Origin: Chenopodium formosanum
Lineage: Eukaryota > Streptophyta > Magnoliopsida > Caryophyllales > Amaranthaceae
NCBI GenBank assembly: GCA_024500155.1
Contig: CM044858.1
Span: forward strand, 1,364,001 to 1,428,000
Length of the DNA stretch: 64,000 nucleotides
Direction of reading: 5' to 3'
Below are positions 10,001-22,800 of the stretch, one piece after another (positions within the stretch are counted from its first letter, which is position 1; each line of letters starts with the position of its first letter). A program made the translations under genes and the position numbers. Below the pieces are notes generated by a model. That model saw only the letters and a list, made by a program, of their open reading frames with translations, ran no database searches and was not told the DNA's origin.

Positions 10001-13000
10001 GATAACTTGTTATGCACTTGCCATTGTGAGAGTGAGTGAGAGAGAACATCTTCCCTTTTACCTTCTTCACTTGCCGTCATGAGAGCATCATTCTCGACGC
10101 TTTTCAATTCATAAATACTCCCTACGATTTTTTTTACTCTACCAACTTTGTGCTTTGAGATATTTTCTGCTTAATTTTATTTTTACCAACATGTTAAACA
10201 AACCATCTACTACGTACATATCTTCAATCTTTATTTTCTCACTTTATCCTTTTTATTTTCTCAAACTTGTATGTCTTTCTACTTTATCTCTTTTAATTTA
10301 TCCGCTTTTTTCTTATACTCACTCACATTTTCATTTTCATTGTTTTCTAAAGAATTTAATTACGGTAAGAGAGTAGGAAATGGAGGGGGTACAAACATAC
10401 CTTATTTGAATTAGGAACCAGCTTTTGCAATGTCTTCATCCTTTGATTGATCTTGTCTCTTCTTTTCTGAGAATATGTTTATAATGTGATTAATTATTAC
10501 TGAAATAATGAGATTGCAAAATATGATGACATGATGATGATGTCAAGCAAATCCAACAAATGATAAATAAATAAATCAATACAAAAGTAAATCACCAATT
10601 AGTGCAAGGCCAGAATGTTAGAATATGATATGATTACAAAGAACCACTTTTAGGTCACCTTTAATTAATCTTTATTTAAATCTAGCAAACCTAATTCAAC
10701 TGTAATTAGCAAGCAACTAATTATAGGAATAATCCTCCAATCATTACCTTATAAAGGTTGATAGTGATGTTCCTTTAAAATAAAACTAAAATAGCATTGA
10801 CATAATATTGATGCTGACATGTCAACTAAAAATGCTAACAAAAGATAAAAGAGGTTATATTTGTGAAGAAACAAAGAGCAGACAAATAGAGGACATACTC
10901 TTTCAGATTGATTATGAACAGCAGCAGCCCTGCTTCTTTTTGTTGATACACCTGATTTTGCTGTACCTTGTTTTTGATTTTCCTCTTCTTCACCTCTTTC
11001 CCTCTAAAATTAAAAAATTAATGAAACTAATTAATTAAAATCAACAACAAAAAAAAAAAAAATTGTGATTTTAGGATTCAATAAAGGTACGTAACTAAAG
11101 TTAACAGCTTGTTGATAGGTGGTAATTTTAACCACAGCCGGTGGGATGGAATAAACTTAAGGGTCTGTTCTGTTCACCTTATTTTCACTTATTTCAAGTG
11201 TAATAAGTTCAGATAAGTTCAGTTAAGTTCAGATCAGGTCTAATAAGTTTTAATAAGGGTTAACCAAGTACAAATTACATCTAAAATAAGTTTTAATAAG
11301 TTCAGGTAAGTTCAGATTAGTTAACTACTTAAGATAAGTTCAGATAAGTGAAAATCAGGTGAATGAACACACCCTAATAAGTAACTAAAATATAATTAAC
11401 GGCTTCTTTAGTAGGTGGTATAAATATTTAAATATATATTTACTTTTATGAAAGAAGATAAACATTTATATTTGGGTTTTTTTTGTGTGTTTGAAATTAC
11501 ATATCGCGTATAAATTATTACCATGAGCCCTTTTTGTATATCACCGTCTACTAGATATGATGTGAGAGTTCCATTGCTTTTTTATTTTTATTTTTTGTGG
11601 ATGAAAAACAATTGACATAAGCGATAAGGATTTTGGAATTGTGTCCTAATATGCAACACAAAAAACGTATTTGTACAATCATGTTTATTCTCAAGATTAT
11701 TAGTGAGTTTCTATTAACATAAGCTCGATGTAATCAGTAAATCAACAAATAGTAATCAAGAGTTTGAATTTGTGATCTAATATAAGACATAACACAAATA
11801 AGATTAAGATTGTGAAAAAATTTTCTTTGGTTGTTGGATTCTTCTATAGTTCTAGGAATACAATGCTTTTAAAACGCTCGTGAGCAACTAGAAGGTAATT
11901 GTGGATTAAGACCATGACCTAATACATTCGCATGAAATTAATATTTGACACAAAAGAGAACACATTTTCTTTCATATTAATTAGCTATAGATAGAATCTT
12001 GCTTTCTATTTCCTAGTGAATACCCCCTGCATAGACTCAATACAATGAACAAATAGGAGACAATGGATTGGAATTGTGACCTAACAGCAACACATGAAGT
12101 AGATTATGAGAATACCATTTCCTTTTTTCCAAAGATTAGATAGAGACAATGAAATTGGAATTGTGACCTAATAGCAACTCTTGAAATGATTGTGTGAATA
12201 ACTGAATACCACTTCTTTTTTCAAAAGATTCGCGATTGATTTTGGCTTGAAAGCTTACCCCTAACATGGATTGAGTACCAAGATGATAAGGGATCAAATT
12301 GAAATAGGACACAAGAATAAAGTTTTGCAAGAATACTTTGATGAAATTAACTATCAATATCTACTTTCTAAGTGTAGGGGATATCATTAACATCAACTCA
12401 ATACTTGTAAAAAATGAAGATGAGGGGTATTAATAAAATCACCATTTTTTTTTTTTTTTTGGTGTTCCACCCGGTTCACCCTTTAGGCTAATCCGGATCC
12501 GGGGAACAGTTTTAAGTGGTTAGGTTTCAGTCCCCTCCCAATTGTTGTTGCGGGGGATGAACACGGGTCTTCCCTACCAAGTGTAATCCCATTCACCACT
12601 ACACCAACAACCAATTGGTATAAAATCATCATATAACTTTAACAAAAAGATTGGTATATAATACCTTTTCCTCAAAAATAATACCTTTTTCTTGACAACA
12701 TTCACAGTTGAATTTTGCTTTCTTAAAATTTGGCATTGATTTTATTCCGTTCCTTATGCAACAAATGTTAAAATACCAAATGTTCTCAAATCTTTCTTAA
12801 TTTATTGGCTATCAACAAATATCCATGCTAAAAATTTCAATATTGTTGTTATCAATAATTACATGAAAAAATTCACATTTTTTCCCCTATTATAGTATCC
12901 TAAATTCCTAATATTTCTAATTGAAAAGGGTATTTTAGGGGACATATATACAAACAAAAAATGGTGACACCATCATGTATAAATAATTACATAGTTACAT

Positions 13001-14266
13001 CGCTATCATGTAATGATAACCTCATATTGCCAATATGCAATTATTATCTTTATTTGTGACTTGTAAGCTAGTAATATAATTTTGATACACGTACAACTCT
13101 AGAGTATTAATGGCATAATTTTATTTTTATTTTTTGTTTCAAATTATACTTCATGAATAAACATTACAAGTATCAATAATATTTTACGAGTATGTGATGA
13201 TTAATATAAAATTAAAAGTAAAAAATACCCATCCACTTTTACTTAAATTAAGGGCGGGCAACACTTTAACTCATGTTATTGATGATACTCGGATGTAAAG
13301 AAGGCGGAATTTGTATGGTTCTCCTAAACAAAGATATGCTACTATATTGTTTTATTTGATTTAACATAATAGAAAAAATTATTGTGACATTAAAAAGAGG
13401 AGATAAGATAAGTAAATAACCTGAGACCTACTATGACTAACCGAGTCATGGTCGTCAACAGTAATAGTGATGGTGTTTTCAGGCGAAGGGGGTCCAAATG
13501 ACGTGGACGTAAGAGCGTTGATACTTCTCAACTGGTCACACGTGTCCTCCGCATGTCGTTTCCTCCTAGTACTCTCCGACGCGCTCTTAGAAACAGTCCA
13601 ATCAGAAGCCATTGGAACACGCGCGGCCGCACTGCAAGAACCGACGCGCGTGGAGCAACCCATTACGTTGGTATTGGGAACGAGCGCGTCGAGTGTGACT
13701 GGAAGAGGAGGTTGTGGTAGTGGGCCATACCACGGAACGATGTCGTCTTCGTCTTGGTCGCACGGTTTAGGGTTGTGATAGGCTTGGTTTACGACGGACT
13801 CGAGCATGCCGTTGGCGCGTGTGGAGGTTTTATCAGGCCACGAGGCGGGTTCGGGCAGGTTGGATTTGCTTGGTACGCGCGGTAAGCCTAAGGCATGCAT
13901 AGTGAGTTGGCCATTTTCCCACGTTAGCTCCGCCATTTCGTAATCAAGCCTGTTATGTTAATAATAAGTTAAGTATTGAATTGAATTGAAAGATAGAACT
14001 ATAGAAGGAAGGATATTGAGATAATATCATATCACAATACATTCCTATCTCAATAAAGGAGTAGTAGTAATAATAATAATAATAATAATATATACTCGCG
14101 TAAATAAAAGTGCATACATGGAGGTATCAGGACCAGCAGAGAGGGAGGCGGATACAGATTGCGAAGGGAGACCTTCAGCTTCAGCTTCAGCTTCAGCTTT
14201 CGTAACCAAATTACCACCATCTTCTAGATTATTCCAAATAGGAACACAATCATTTTGGTTCATCAT
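6817..14266 (-). CDS. Phytochrome-interacting bHLH factor, UNE10/PIF8/PIF7 type
   Basis: Six exons on the minus strand: 14118-14266, 13421-13949, 10899-11003, 10401-10466, 7111-7506, 6817-6957. All junctions are GT-AG and the phases match, giving 461 codons plus TAG. Seen: an APB-like phytochrome-binding motif (ELTWENGQL, about residues 57-65); the bHLH basic region with His256, Glu260 and Arg264, the G-box-reading triad; helix-loop-helix through MLDEVIEYL near 290; a Met-Gly run (333-347); and a C-terminal Gln tract (11 CAA codons, 447-457). Known for the family: nuclear, binds G-boxes, is destabilised or inactivated through light-activated phytochrome B, and controls shade and light growth. 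No PIF1/PIF3-like phytochrome A motif was recognised. The C-terminal segment after the bHLH (SRMSLPPMMMPLAIQ, TMDAYSKMAAIYQ) favours UNE10/PIF8 or PIF7 over other PIFs. Introns total about 6 kb and carry a SINE and MITEs. Confidence 0.92.
7000..7040. repeat. (AT)n microsatellite in last PIF intron
   Basis: About 20 uninterrupted AT units inside the 153-bp last intron of the bHLH gene; they make up over a quarter of that intron. Confidence 0.95.
10118..10389. mobile_element. Stowaway-like MITE next to a splice donor
   Basis: 272 bp with ends CTCCCTACGATTTTTTTTAC and TAGGAAATGGAGGGGG, flanked by TA (10116-10117, 10390-10391). Ends resemble the Stowaway (Tc1/mariner) consensus CTCCCTCCG. It lies within the intron after the 66-bp bHLH exon, starting about 10 bases past that exon's GT donor (10399-10400). 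Confidence 0.65.
11161..11374. mobile_element. Tourist-like (PIF/Harbinger) MITE
   Basis: 214 bp with terminal inverted repeats GGGTCTGTTCTGTTCACCTT and (reverse complement) GGGTGTGTTCATTCACCTGA, flanked by TAA (11158-11160, 11375-11377). The interior is built from AGTTCAGATAAG-type units. The three-base TAA/TTA target duplication is typical of PIF/Harbinger elements. It sits in the intron between the N-terminal and bHLH exons. Confidence 0.75.
12446..12619 (-). mobile_element. tRNA-derived SINE in PIF intron
   Basis: 174 bp on minus, with a box-A-like TGGTGTAGTGGTGAATGG and a box-B-like stretch around GACCCGTGTTCATCCC, as in a tRNA-like RNA polymerase III promoter, and a 3' poly(A) (T run after 12445 on plus). 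It is flanked by 13-bp repeats ataaaatcaccat (12433-12445) and ataaaatcatcat (12620-12632), one mismatch apart. Confidence 0.82.
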
Positions 14267-14320
14267 TTTTTCCTAATAACACAAACTACTACGAGTAGAG
14301 TAGTATCTTACTTTGCCTTT

Positions 14321-14330
14321 TATTTTTATA
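14321..14330 (-). promoter_or_regulatory. Probable TATA box of the PIF gene
   Basis: Minus-strand TATAAAAATA ends 55 bases upstream of the first ATG (14266). This would leave a 5' leader of about 25-35 bases. No transcript evidence is available. Confidence 0.45.
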
Positions 14331-15661
14331 GCACCGCAAACAAACAGGACTAACATTTACTTAAACAAAAATAAATACCAGTATATCTTTGTGTCAAATA
14401 TCTGACACCGTGTACAATTGTAGTCCACCACATATAAACGGGCTATTCTATTTTGGGCTTTATTTTATGCTATTCCATTTTTTTTATTTAAATATTTTAT
14501 CATGTTTTGGATTTATGTTGGAAAGCCTTCTAATTAGCTCTTAAATGGGCTTCTATTTATTTGTGTCATGTTTCTAGTACAACTTGGGCTTTTAATCATC
14601 ACTTTTGTATACTACGGAGTATAATGTTTTTATTTGCAAATTTTAACTTGCACTATTTTCACACTTTATTTATATACTACATCCGTTTTTTTTAATACGA
14701 GTACTAAACTAAAATTTTGTTTACTAAATTAAAATTACTTTTATTGAAATAAATTATATTACCAAATATTAATTTTTAAGGTGAAGTGAATGAGACTTAA
14801 GTTTATTACGTAAAATAATACTCCCTTTATTGCGAAGTATTTTACTAACGCTCATATATATTATACTAGTAATAATATCAAGAGTAATGCTATTTGTAGC
14901 CCTTACGGCAATAAATTAGCATTAAATATTTTTACTTATTAATTTAAAAATGTATGACAAAATCACGCATAAATCATTATAATTAATAAAGATATTTCAC
15001 TTTTAATTTTCCCTTTTAAATTCTTATATAACATTTTCTAATATCAATATTATTACAAAAAAGTTACTCCACATTCTAAGCAAAGGTCATTCATAAAATT
15101 CTGAGCTATCATGAATTGTGTTATGTTTTGTTTCACTGTGTTTATGAATTCTATGCAAATGCTTGGCCATTTTTATACTGTCACCTTTTCTGTTTACAGT
15201 TTATGTGGTCATAATTCATTCCAATTAAACTATGAAGTACAAATTCCAATTATGCTTGGCCATTTCTTGTTTCATTAGTCGTTTAGATATCCTCAACTTT
15301 GTTTTTCCATTCTTATCCAAAGAAGTGACTCATCACTCATCGATTGCCAACTAGCCAATTACTTAAGTATACTATGGAAATACAAATTTACATTGATGAT
15401 GTTATGGACGATATTTGATCTTAGATTTTGAATATTTTGTATGGAGTATTATTGGAAATTTAGAGTATTTCAAAACTTTATTTTGCATAACTATGGTAAT
15501 TTTTAAATATTAAATTGATCGTCATATACACCCTCAATATGAGTACCAAGCATTAATTATAGACTTGTTCCCCTTTGTTGATTTTATATCTTCTTAGTTC
15601 TTAGTCTTCTTACAAGTTAAAACCTAAATGTTCAATTGATTAATCCATTAGATCACAAATC
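14331..15661. other. PIF upstream spacer, no gene
   Basis: AT-rich upstream region of the bHLH gene with decayed Stowaway-type ends (CTCCCTTTATTGCG near 14821, CATCCGTTTTTTTTAATACG near 14682). No coding region is supported. Light-response elements were not systematically searched. Confidence 0.5.
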
Positions 15662-15681
15662 TATTATTATTATTATTATTA

Positions 15682-15728
<47 letters not shown>
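15662..15728. repeat. (ATT)n microsatellite
   Basis: About 22 ATT units with one GTT interruption. Confidence 0.95.
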
Positions 15729-15729
<1 letters not shown>

Positions 15730-16268
15730 GATAACATCAAATCTCAAGCCCAAAATACATACTTTATGTTTAGGTAACGAGTCTCATGAAATCCATGAAT
15801 ACTTCAATTTCTCGGTTAGGATAGTAAGTTAAATGTGTTGAGCAATTAGGTTTTGATGATTATAAACTAATGATGATTATCTATCTAACGTATATGTTAA
15901 GTTGTGCATAGAAAGAGCAAGTTATGCTTGGAACAGGATACAAGGAACCTGAGCAATGACAAGTATATATATAAGGAACTTGAGCAATATAGGATAAGCA
16001 ATAGAGGAACAAGAACAATGATAAGTGTTACGGTTGATAAGCATGATGATGGCTAAGGAACCATGAAGGTAACTATGTAAATAGGTGTTTACATATGTTA
16101 GCTTCACGAGGTAAGTATTCTATACATATATATGTCATGTATGTGTAGAAGTCTTTTAATTTAGTTTAGTTTTCTTTATTGTTTTTATAAATGAAAAAAC
16201 TAACCTTCTGAGTTACTTTGTTATCCTCAGAAGTTTGCTCAGTTTGTCATCATTAAAAAGGGGCAACT

Positions 16269-17860
16269 TGTTGACCCTTATGAGGTTTTGATGATGATGT
16301 TAAGAATTGAGCAAACTTCCATTTAATAAGGATTTTCTAGTGTTGTGATGTTTGCAGGTTCAGTAAGCGTTGAGGGCTGAAGTAGGAACTGAAACAGAGG
16401 AACTTTAGAAGATCCATGAGGATACAAGTAAAGTTAGAAGAAGAGTTCCAGAAATGGAACTTCCAGAAGTTTCTTAACAGGAACTTCAAAACGGGTTGTA
16501 ACGACCTGGTTCCGGTGTAATGCTGGGGCAAACCCTAAGATCCAGAATATATCAAGACTACAGGATTCCAGAACAAGAGTTTCAGAGAAGCAACATGAAG
16601 ACAGAGAAATAGAAGTATATTTCTCTAGGATTCATGTAAGTATGTTGGACATAAATGTCGGTCTGGAACAAGTCTATATAGAACCAAGGTGAACTCCAAA
16701 CAGTTAATGAAATTAGAGTGACTGACTTGTCAGGAACTCAGAGACTGTCAGAGTTCAGGAACCTAATAGGAACTTAAGTATGCACGTCGTTAAAAGTCGG
16801 TTTTAATGATATATATATTTACCTAATACGTGCATATCTTTTAGGGATTTGGTTTTACTGAATAAAGATATTTATCTTCTAATAAATCCCTTTTGGAAAA
16901 AGATAAATTTTGTTTAAGAAGTATTTTAAAACTAAAAGATAAGATTGGAATAAAATCTGATTTTATGTTAAGTTTATCTTATTATTATTGACAGATTTTA
17001 TTCTTAACAAAAAGATATATTTTCGGAAAACTTGTTTTAGAAAATATCTTTTAAACTTATCTTTTCAGAAAATCTATCTTTTACAAGATGAAATGAATAA
17101 TTCGAGTGTACTATAAATATGCTCATATGTATTCATTCAAAGTTGAGGCTGACGAAGTGTAGTGGTCGTGCTTAATGGTTTTATCCTTCACCACGAAGCT
17201 AAGTCAGTTTTCCTGGTCAAAGTTACTACCAGGTTTTAGTTACAGTACGTCTAGTGAGTTCCAGACAGATTTCGAGTGTCCAATATATTAGTTTTATCTC
17301 TTTATTCATAGATATGTATTTAGGGATATTCAATGAGATCTTGTAATGGGAAAAAGGGTTTTGAGTGTTTTGTATTTTGGGGTGAGATTGTGAATTCTCT
17401 TAAATTCACGCAAGTGTATGAGTTTGAATTCTCTAAAATTCGAGTGGTAGTTAGTCACCCCGAGTGTGTCTTGGGTTGCACAGTGAGAAAAAGGAACCTG
17501 AGTGTGTCTTAGGTCGAGAAAGGAACCTGAGTGTGTCTTGGGTCGAAAAAGGTGCATGAGTTTGTCTTAGGTCTGATAGGATAGGTTCTTATCAATTAGC
17601 AAGTGTCTTAGGAGGAACTTGCGAAGCAAAGGTCTGTGTAATAGGTTGTACTAGGAGAGTTGCCTATTATAGTGGAATTTGTTTATAAGTCCCAATAGGC
17701 CCGAGGTTTTACTTCCAGTTGGGCACTAGATGGTTTCCTCGTAAAACTTGTTGTGTGCTTTAAGTTCCTTTACGTTTTAATTGTTTATTTCCGCTTAAGT
17801 TCCGCGATTGGAACCTACTACCATTCACCCCCTTCTTGTAGTAGTTCATCTAAACTAACA
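16269..17860 (+). mobile_element. Ty1/Copia LTR, SIRE/Maximus-like
   Basis: 1592 bp starting TGTTGACC and ending CTAACA, directly preceded by a polypurine-like tract AAAAAGGGGCAAC (16254-16267). The context is as in Maximus/SIRE Copia elements, where a purine-rich tract meets an LTR that begins TGTTG and soon reads GGTTTTGATGATGATG. TATAAATA at 17112-17119 may be the LTR promoter. No coding domain lies upstream, so this is a solo or heavily deleted element. A related LTR start (TGTTGAGCAATTAGG then GGTTTTGATGAT) is seen near 15836. No 5-bp TSD was confirmed. Confidence 0.6.
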
Positions 17861-18400
17861 AAATGTTAAGTAAAATTTATAACCATTTTATATGGGCTTT
17901 ATTTATAAGAGTAGATTGATTAGTAAATAAAGAAAAGATTGATATCATTGATTATTTAATTTTTACATTTGTTTAACACATACAAATGTTAAACACAAAC
18001 AGGAGATATATTACTTTTTTTTTTTTATTAGGGGACAAAAGATATATTACTTAAATTTTTTTTTTTTGGTAAAGAGAGCCGTAAAGCAATAATATATACA
18101 AGATTTGATCTCGTACTTTGAGTACCTTTAACTAACGAAGCTGATTGATGACTTGATACCCATTTGGACTTCTATAGGTCTATTAATGAGATCCTATAAG
18201 GTCCTGCTCTTTTGAGCTTTTGAACAGAGTAGAATAAATGTCAGCAGATTATTAAAACTCAGCAAAGCAGAGTTGGATCATCACATTATTAATACTCAGC
18301 AGAACAATGCTCGACTTAGAAAAGCATAATATCACAGATTTTAGCAAAGCAGAGCAAATTACATCAACTCTAAAGAATTGGGACAATTATACGTATAAGT
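17861..18400. other. Spacer, no gene
   Basis: AT-rich sequence with T runs and AGCAAAGCAGAG-like microrepeats around 18260-18360; nothing coding. Confidence 0.5.
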
Positions 18401-18590
18401 AAATGACTATTTACTTCGTATCTAATATCACCAAGTTAAGTAGAGTATTCACTTCCGAAAGTTAGGACTTCTAAGTTCTAACTATGGATTTTGTTAAATG
18501 ACTATTTACTTCGTATCTAATATCACCAAGTTAAGTAGAGTATTCACTTCCGAAAGTTAGGACTTCTAAGTTCTAACTATGGATTTTGTT
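18401..18590. repeat. Perfect 95-bp tandem duplication
   Basis: Two adjacent copies, 18401-18495 and 18496-18590, identical by eye over the full 95 bases, beginning aaatgactatttac and ending ggattttgtt. The lack of divergence implies a recent event, or an assembly artefact. Confidence 0.9.
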
Positions 18591-19002
18591 CATATGTGAT
18601 GGTTTTTTTTTTTTTTTTAGTGTTGCATCATAACTTAAGAACTATGTAGCCTATCTGCCCCATTTAATACTTCTGCATTGGAATTTTCGTAATTCGTGTA
18701 ATTTAAGTTATCAATTTTTTAACGTTTTCCAGCCACCGCAAATATAAAAGAACTTAAAGGATGAATAGAGCTAAAACTTGTTACAAAAACTCAACCTAAG
18801 CATGGTGGCCTGCCTATATTGCACCTGGTCATTGGACCGTAAATTAAAAGCATGAAATTTTCATACTTATTGGGCCACACCTCAAAATATCAGTTCGAGT
18901 CATCTTATCAATGCAGATAGGCCTAGTCCATATAAACAATGTACTCCTCTTTGTCGTGCTCGTACGACAATTGGCGTAATCTCTTTCCAAATTTTATATT
19001 TA

Positions 19003-19032
19003 CTAGGGTATCCTACGCGCGCGATGCGCGCG
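19003..19032 (-). mobile_element. Helitron-type 3' terminus
   Basis: Read on minus: a strong GC hairpin (CGCGCGCATCGCGCGCG, 19016-19032), then about 10 bases, then CTAG followed by T. This is the canonical Helitron 3' end. The matching TC 5' end was not found; only the terminus is called. Confidence 0.6.
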
Positions 19033-19530
19033 AAGGGAGTAGCTCTTGCGGAGAAGTTGTATTGGCGTGTATTTACACCTTTGGTTAGGGTGGTAGACCT
19101 AGTAATTTTAATACGTACTATTTGATTTATGTGCATATGTGGTGAATTTGTAGAATTATAAGAAAGCCACCAAAATCTTTTAAGACAATTATTTTTTAAA
19201 TCCTCAAAAGTTTGACAGTGTTATTTCAAAATTATTATTATTATATAATATTTAATTGTTTTCCATCCCTTCATATTTTAAGCAGCCATTATTAGTTTAG
19301 AACTCTTAATTGTTATGCATGTTTCAATAGTATTTAGTATAATATTTCTATCGTGTTTTTCTTCAAATGAATTTTTTTTGTGAGCTTTGGTCATATGGAG
19401 TAATAATATGTAAACAAGTTCTTTAATGTTCTACGAAGACCATCTAATATCTATATCAATACTAAAGCAATAACCAAATAATTATATTTTTCATCTTAAA
19501 TTCTATTCATAATTAATACCATTTTTTTTT
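19033..19530. other. Spacer, possible Helitron interior
   Basis: No gene is seen. ATCTATATCAATACTAAAGC at about 19448 resembles a plus-oriented Helitron 5' end but has no partner in view. Confidence 0.35.
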
Positions 19531-19540
19531 GAAAAATATT

Positions 19541-19617
19541 GTGTAGAACGGACTCATGTGAGTCCGTTCTACTTACAGGCCCGCGCGCGGCCCGTTTTTT
19601 AATAGTTCGGCCCACGC
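19541..19617 (+). repeat. Left terminal hairpin and CG-rich block
   Basis: 14-bp perfect arms (GTAGAACGGACTCA and its complement, 19543-19572) around a 2-base centre, followed by repeated GGCCCGCGCGCGGCCCG-like sequence. The right end has the matching palindrome and CG block in reverse order, so these are the element's subterminal inverted sequences. Confidence 0.75.
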
Positions 19618-19871
19618 GCGGCCCGACTATTAATTATCAATCATTTTTTGATTTTTTTTTTTTAAAAAAAAACGTCTTCCAACGTTCCGCCTTTCTCCTC
19701 CTTCTTCTTCCCCACGTTTTCTGCAGTTACACTCCATTACTCTCAACTTAACTACATTTTCCCTAAAATTTCGCATCACTCCTTCATTTTCTAGCTTATA
19801 TTTTACTTGCATGTACTTAATTTTTATTTTTTTTACATAAACCCTAATTTCCGTCTTCCTCACCTACATTA

Positions 19872-22800
19872 ATGGCTGGTCTTCCTCCTGTTGATGATTC
19901 TCCTTTAAAAGTTTATATGAAACGAACTAAACGATCATCAAAATAGCCTCCGAAGATAGTTGAAATGCCAGAAAGGTTAATAAATTTTTTTGTTATTTTT
20001 TGCTTATTCGTTTTTTTAAAAAAAATTGTCAGTAATTTTTTTTTATTCTTGTTCTTGTTTTGTAGGGATGATTCACAGCATCCTAAGAAGCGTGGTCCTA
20101 AACAAGGTTCTAAAAGAAGTCGATCTGTGAGGTGTGATATTCGAAATAAATTCTTTTAAATTCGGAAAAATATTGTTTTGTATATTCAGATGCACGCCAG
20201 GTGTTCGATGAAATGTAAATTGTTGTTTTTACTTTGAATATTCTTGTGTAGGATTATGTTATTTTTGATGTAATTACATTAGTTGTAATTTTGATTATTT
20301 TGAGGATTGACTATTATATAGTCAGGAATTATATTATTTATATCAGAAATAAGCATTTTATTATATTATCTTTAATTGTATTATTTTATTTTGATAATAG
20401 TATATGTTTTTCAGTATTTAGATGTTTTTCATCAGAAATTAAGTTGTTGTTGTCTGTATTCAAATTTATCATACTCAGGAATTAGCATATCTTAAACAGG
20501 AATTAGATTTTTTTGATCAGGTATTATGATATATTATTCAGGAATAAAATTAACTCAGTCAGGTTTAAGATAATGTTAGTCAGGAAACAGATAATAATAG
20601 TCAGGAATTGTAATACCGATATAATGTGCAGTAATTAATGTTTTAGATTTATAATACCCAGGAATTAGATTATATTAGTCAGGAATTAGATAGTTTTTGT
20701 CAGAAAATAGATATGGATAGTCAGTTTAAGGATAATAATATTTAGATACATTATAACTCAGTCAGGTTTAAGATAATATTAGTCAGAAAATAGATAATAA
20801 TACTCAGGAATTGTAATATCAATATTTGGATACAGTAATTAAATATTTTAAAATTTATAACATTCAGGAATTAGCATATATTAGTTAGGAATTAGATAGT
20901 TATTGTCAGAAAATAGATATGGATAGTCAGTTTTAGGATAATAATATTCACATATATTATAACTCAGTCAGGTTTAAGATAATATTAGTCAGAAAATAGA
21001 TAATTATACTCAGGAATTGTAATATCAATATTTAGATAGAGTAATTAAATGTTTTAAAATTTATAACACTCAGGAATTAACATATATTAGTCAGGAATTA
21101 GATAGTTATTGTCAGAAAATAGATATGGATAGTCAGTTTTAGGATAATAATATTCACATATATTATAACTCAGTCAGGTTTAAGATAATATTAGTCAGAA
21201 AATAGATAATTATACTCAGGAATTGTAATATCAGTATTACATACAGTAATTATATGTTTTAAAATCTATAATAGTCAGGAATTAAATGTTTTAAAAGATA
21301 ATTATGCTAAGAAATAAGATTACTGTTATCAGGGATAACATAATTTTTTTCAGGAATAAGTGTGTCTTATTCATGTTTTTTATTTTTCATTGCTCTTACT
21401 GAAGATGATATTTCAGACCTTGAAATTGGTACTAAATCTGGTCCTAGTTTACCTTTGTACAATTATGGAAGATTTTAGTGATGAGCAAAAGAAGGATGTT
21501 ATAGACATTGGTTTTGGTGGATTGCTTCAAATGAATTTGCAGGACAATATCAGTCATCAGTTGTACAACTATATAGTAACTCATTTTAATCCTCATGCTA
21601 GAAATCTTATTATTGGTAAAAAGGGACATGCAATTCATATTGATAGTTCTGATATTGCTGATGTGTTGGGTATTCCTTTTACTGATATACCTGTGAAAGA
21701 GATTTCTAAAATAAAGAAATCAATCAATCCTGATGAATATTTGAAGATAGAGTGGAGGAGGTTCTTGGGTTTGGATATAGAGGATGATTCTGAACAGGGA
21801 AATGAAGCTGAAGCACAGAAGCAAAAGAAGAGGAAAACAGAAGAAAAAGCTGTTCAGGGTAGGAAGAAGAAGAAGACATATGTCAATATTATTACTTATA
21901 AGATGATGTTTGAGAAATATAGAGATGGTGGTGCTGATTTTAAAAAGCTGTTTGTTATGTTTGCTGTGTCTACATTTTTGGCTCCAATTGGTGATAAGTC
22001 TCCTAATTTTAATATCATCAAATCTTTAGAAGATGTGCGTTTCATTAAGGCTTTCAACTGGGCTGGTTATGTTATGGACTTCTTATGTGCGTCAATAGCA
22101 GATTTTCAAGCCTTTGTTTTGAAAAAAAAGGAAGGGAAGGAGTTGAAAACAAAATCTAAACAAGTAAATGGCTGTTTAGTTGCTTTTGTAATTGCATTTT
22201 TACAAAAGTTTGAGTTTGGGACAACTTTACATCGCAAGCCGTTTATTTTGAACTGGACCTGTGAGAGTTTGAACCAGAGGATTAAGTCTGTTGCTGAAAA
22301 TATGGATTATGGTACTGTGAAACTGCACCCTGTTGCCTCACCAAAACAATATGCTGGCAAATCTGAACAGGCTCTTCTTAAAAGTTTAAGGCTTGACAGT
22401 ATTGAGTTTAAGATTGAAGACAGTGATGAAGATGAATATTTGGATAAAAAAAAAGAAAGAAAGAAGGAAGATCAGGTTGTACAATCTACTAGCTTTGAAT
22501 TGAAGGATATAGATGACAAAGCTAGATATGTAATGTACAAGATTCCTAAAGAGTTTCCTACTGATGCTGAAATTGATAATATGGATATCGACGTAAGTTT
22601 AAACTGCCATCTTTTTATTATATTTTTAGATTTTGTATAATTTGCTTTAATTAGAAATTAGAATACTTTTATCAGGAATAATAAACTGTTATCAGGCTAT
22701 TCAACATTAATAATTTCAGTTAGAAAGTAGAATACTTTTATCAGGAATAATAAATTGTTAGTCAGGAATATGGTAAATTTTGTCAGGAAATTAAATTAAT

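Noticed and set aside
15893..17870. 9-bp atgttaagt direct repeats flanking the Copia LTR region as a target duplication
   Set aside because: Copia duplications are 5 bp, and the copies do not abut TG...CA termini; probably chance in AT-rich DNA.
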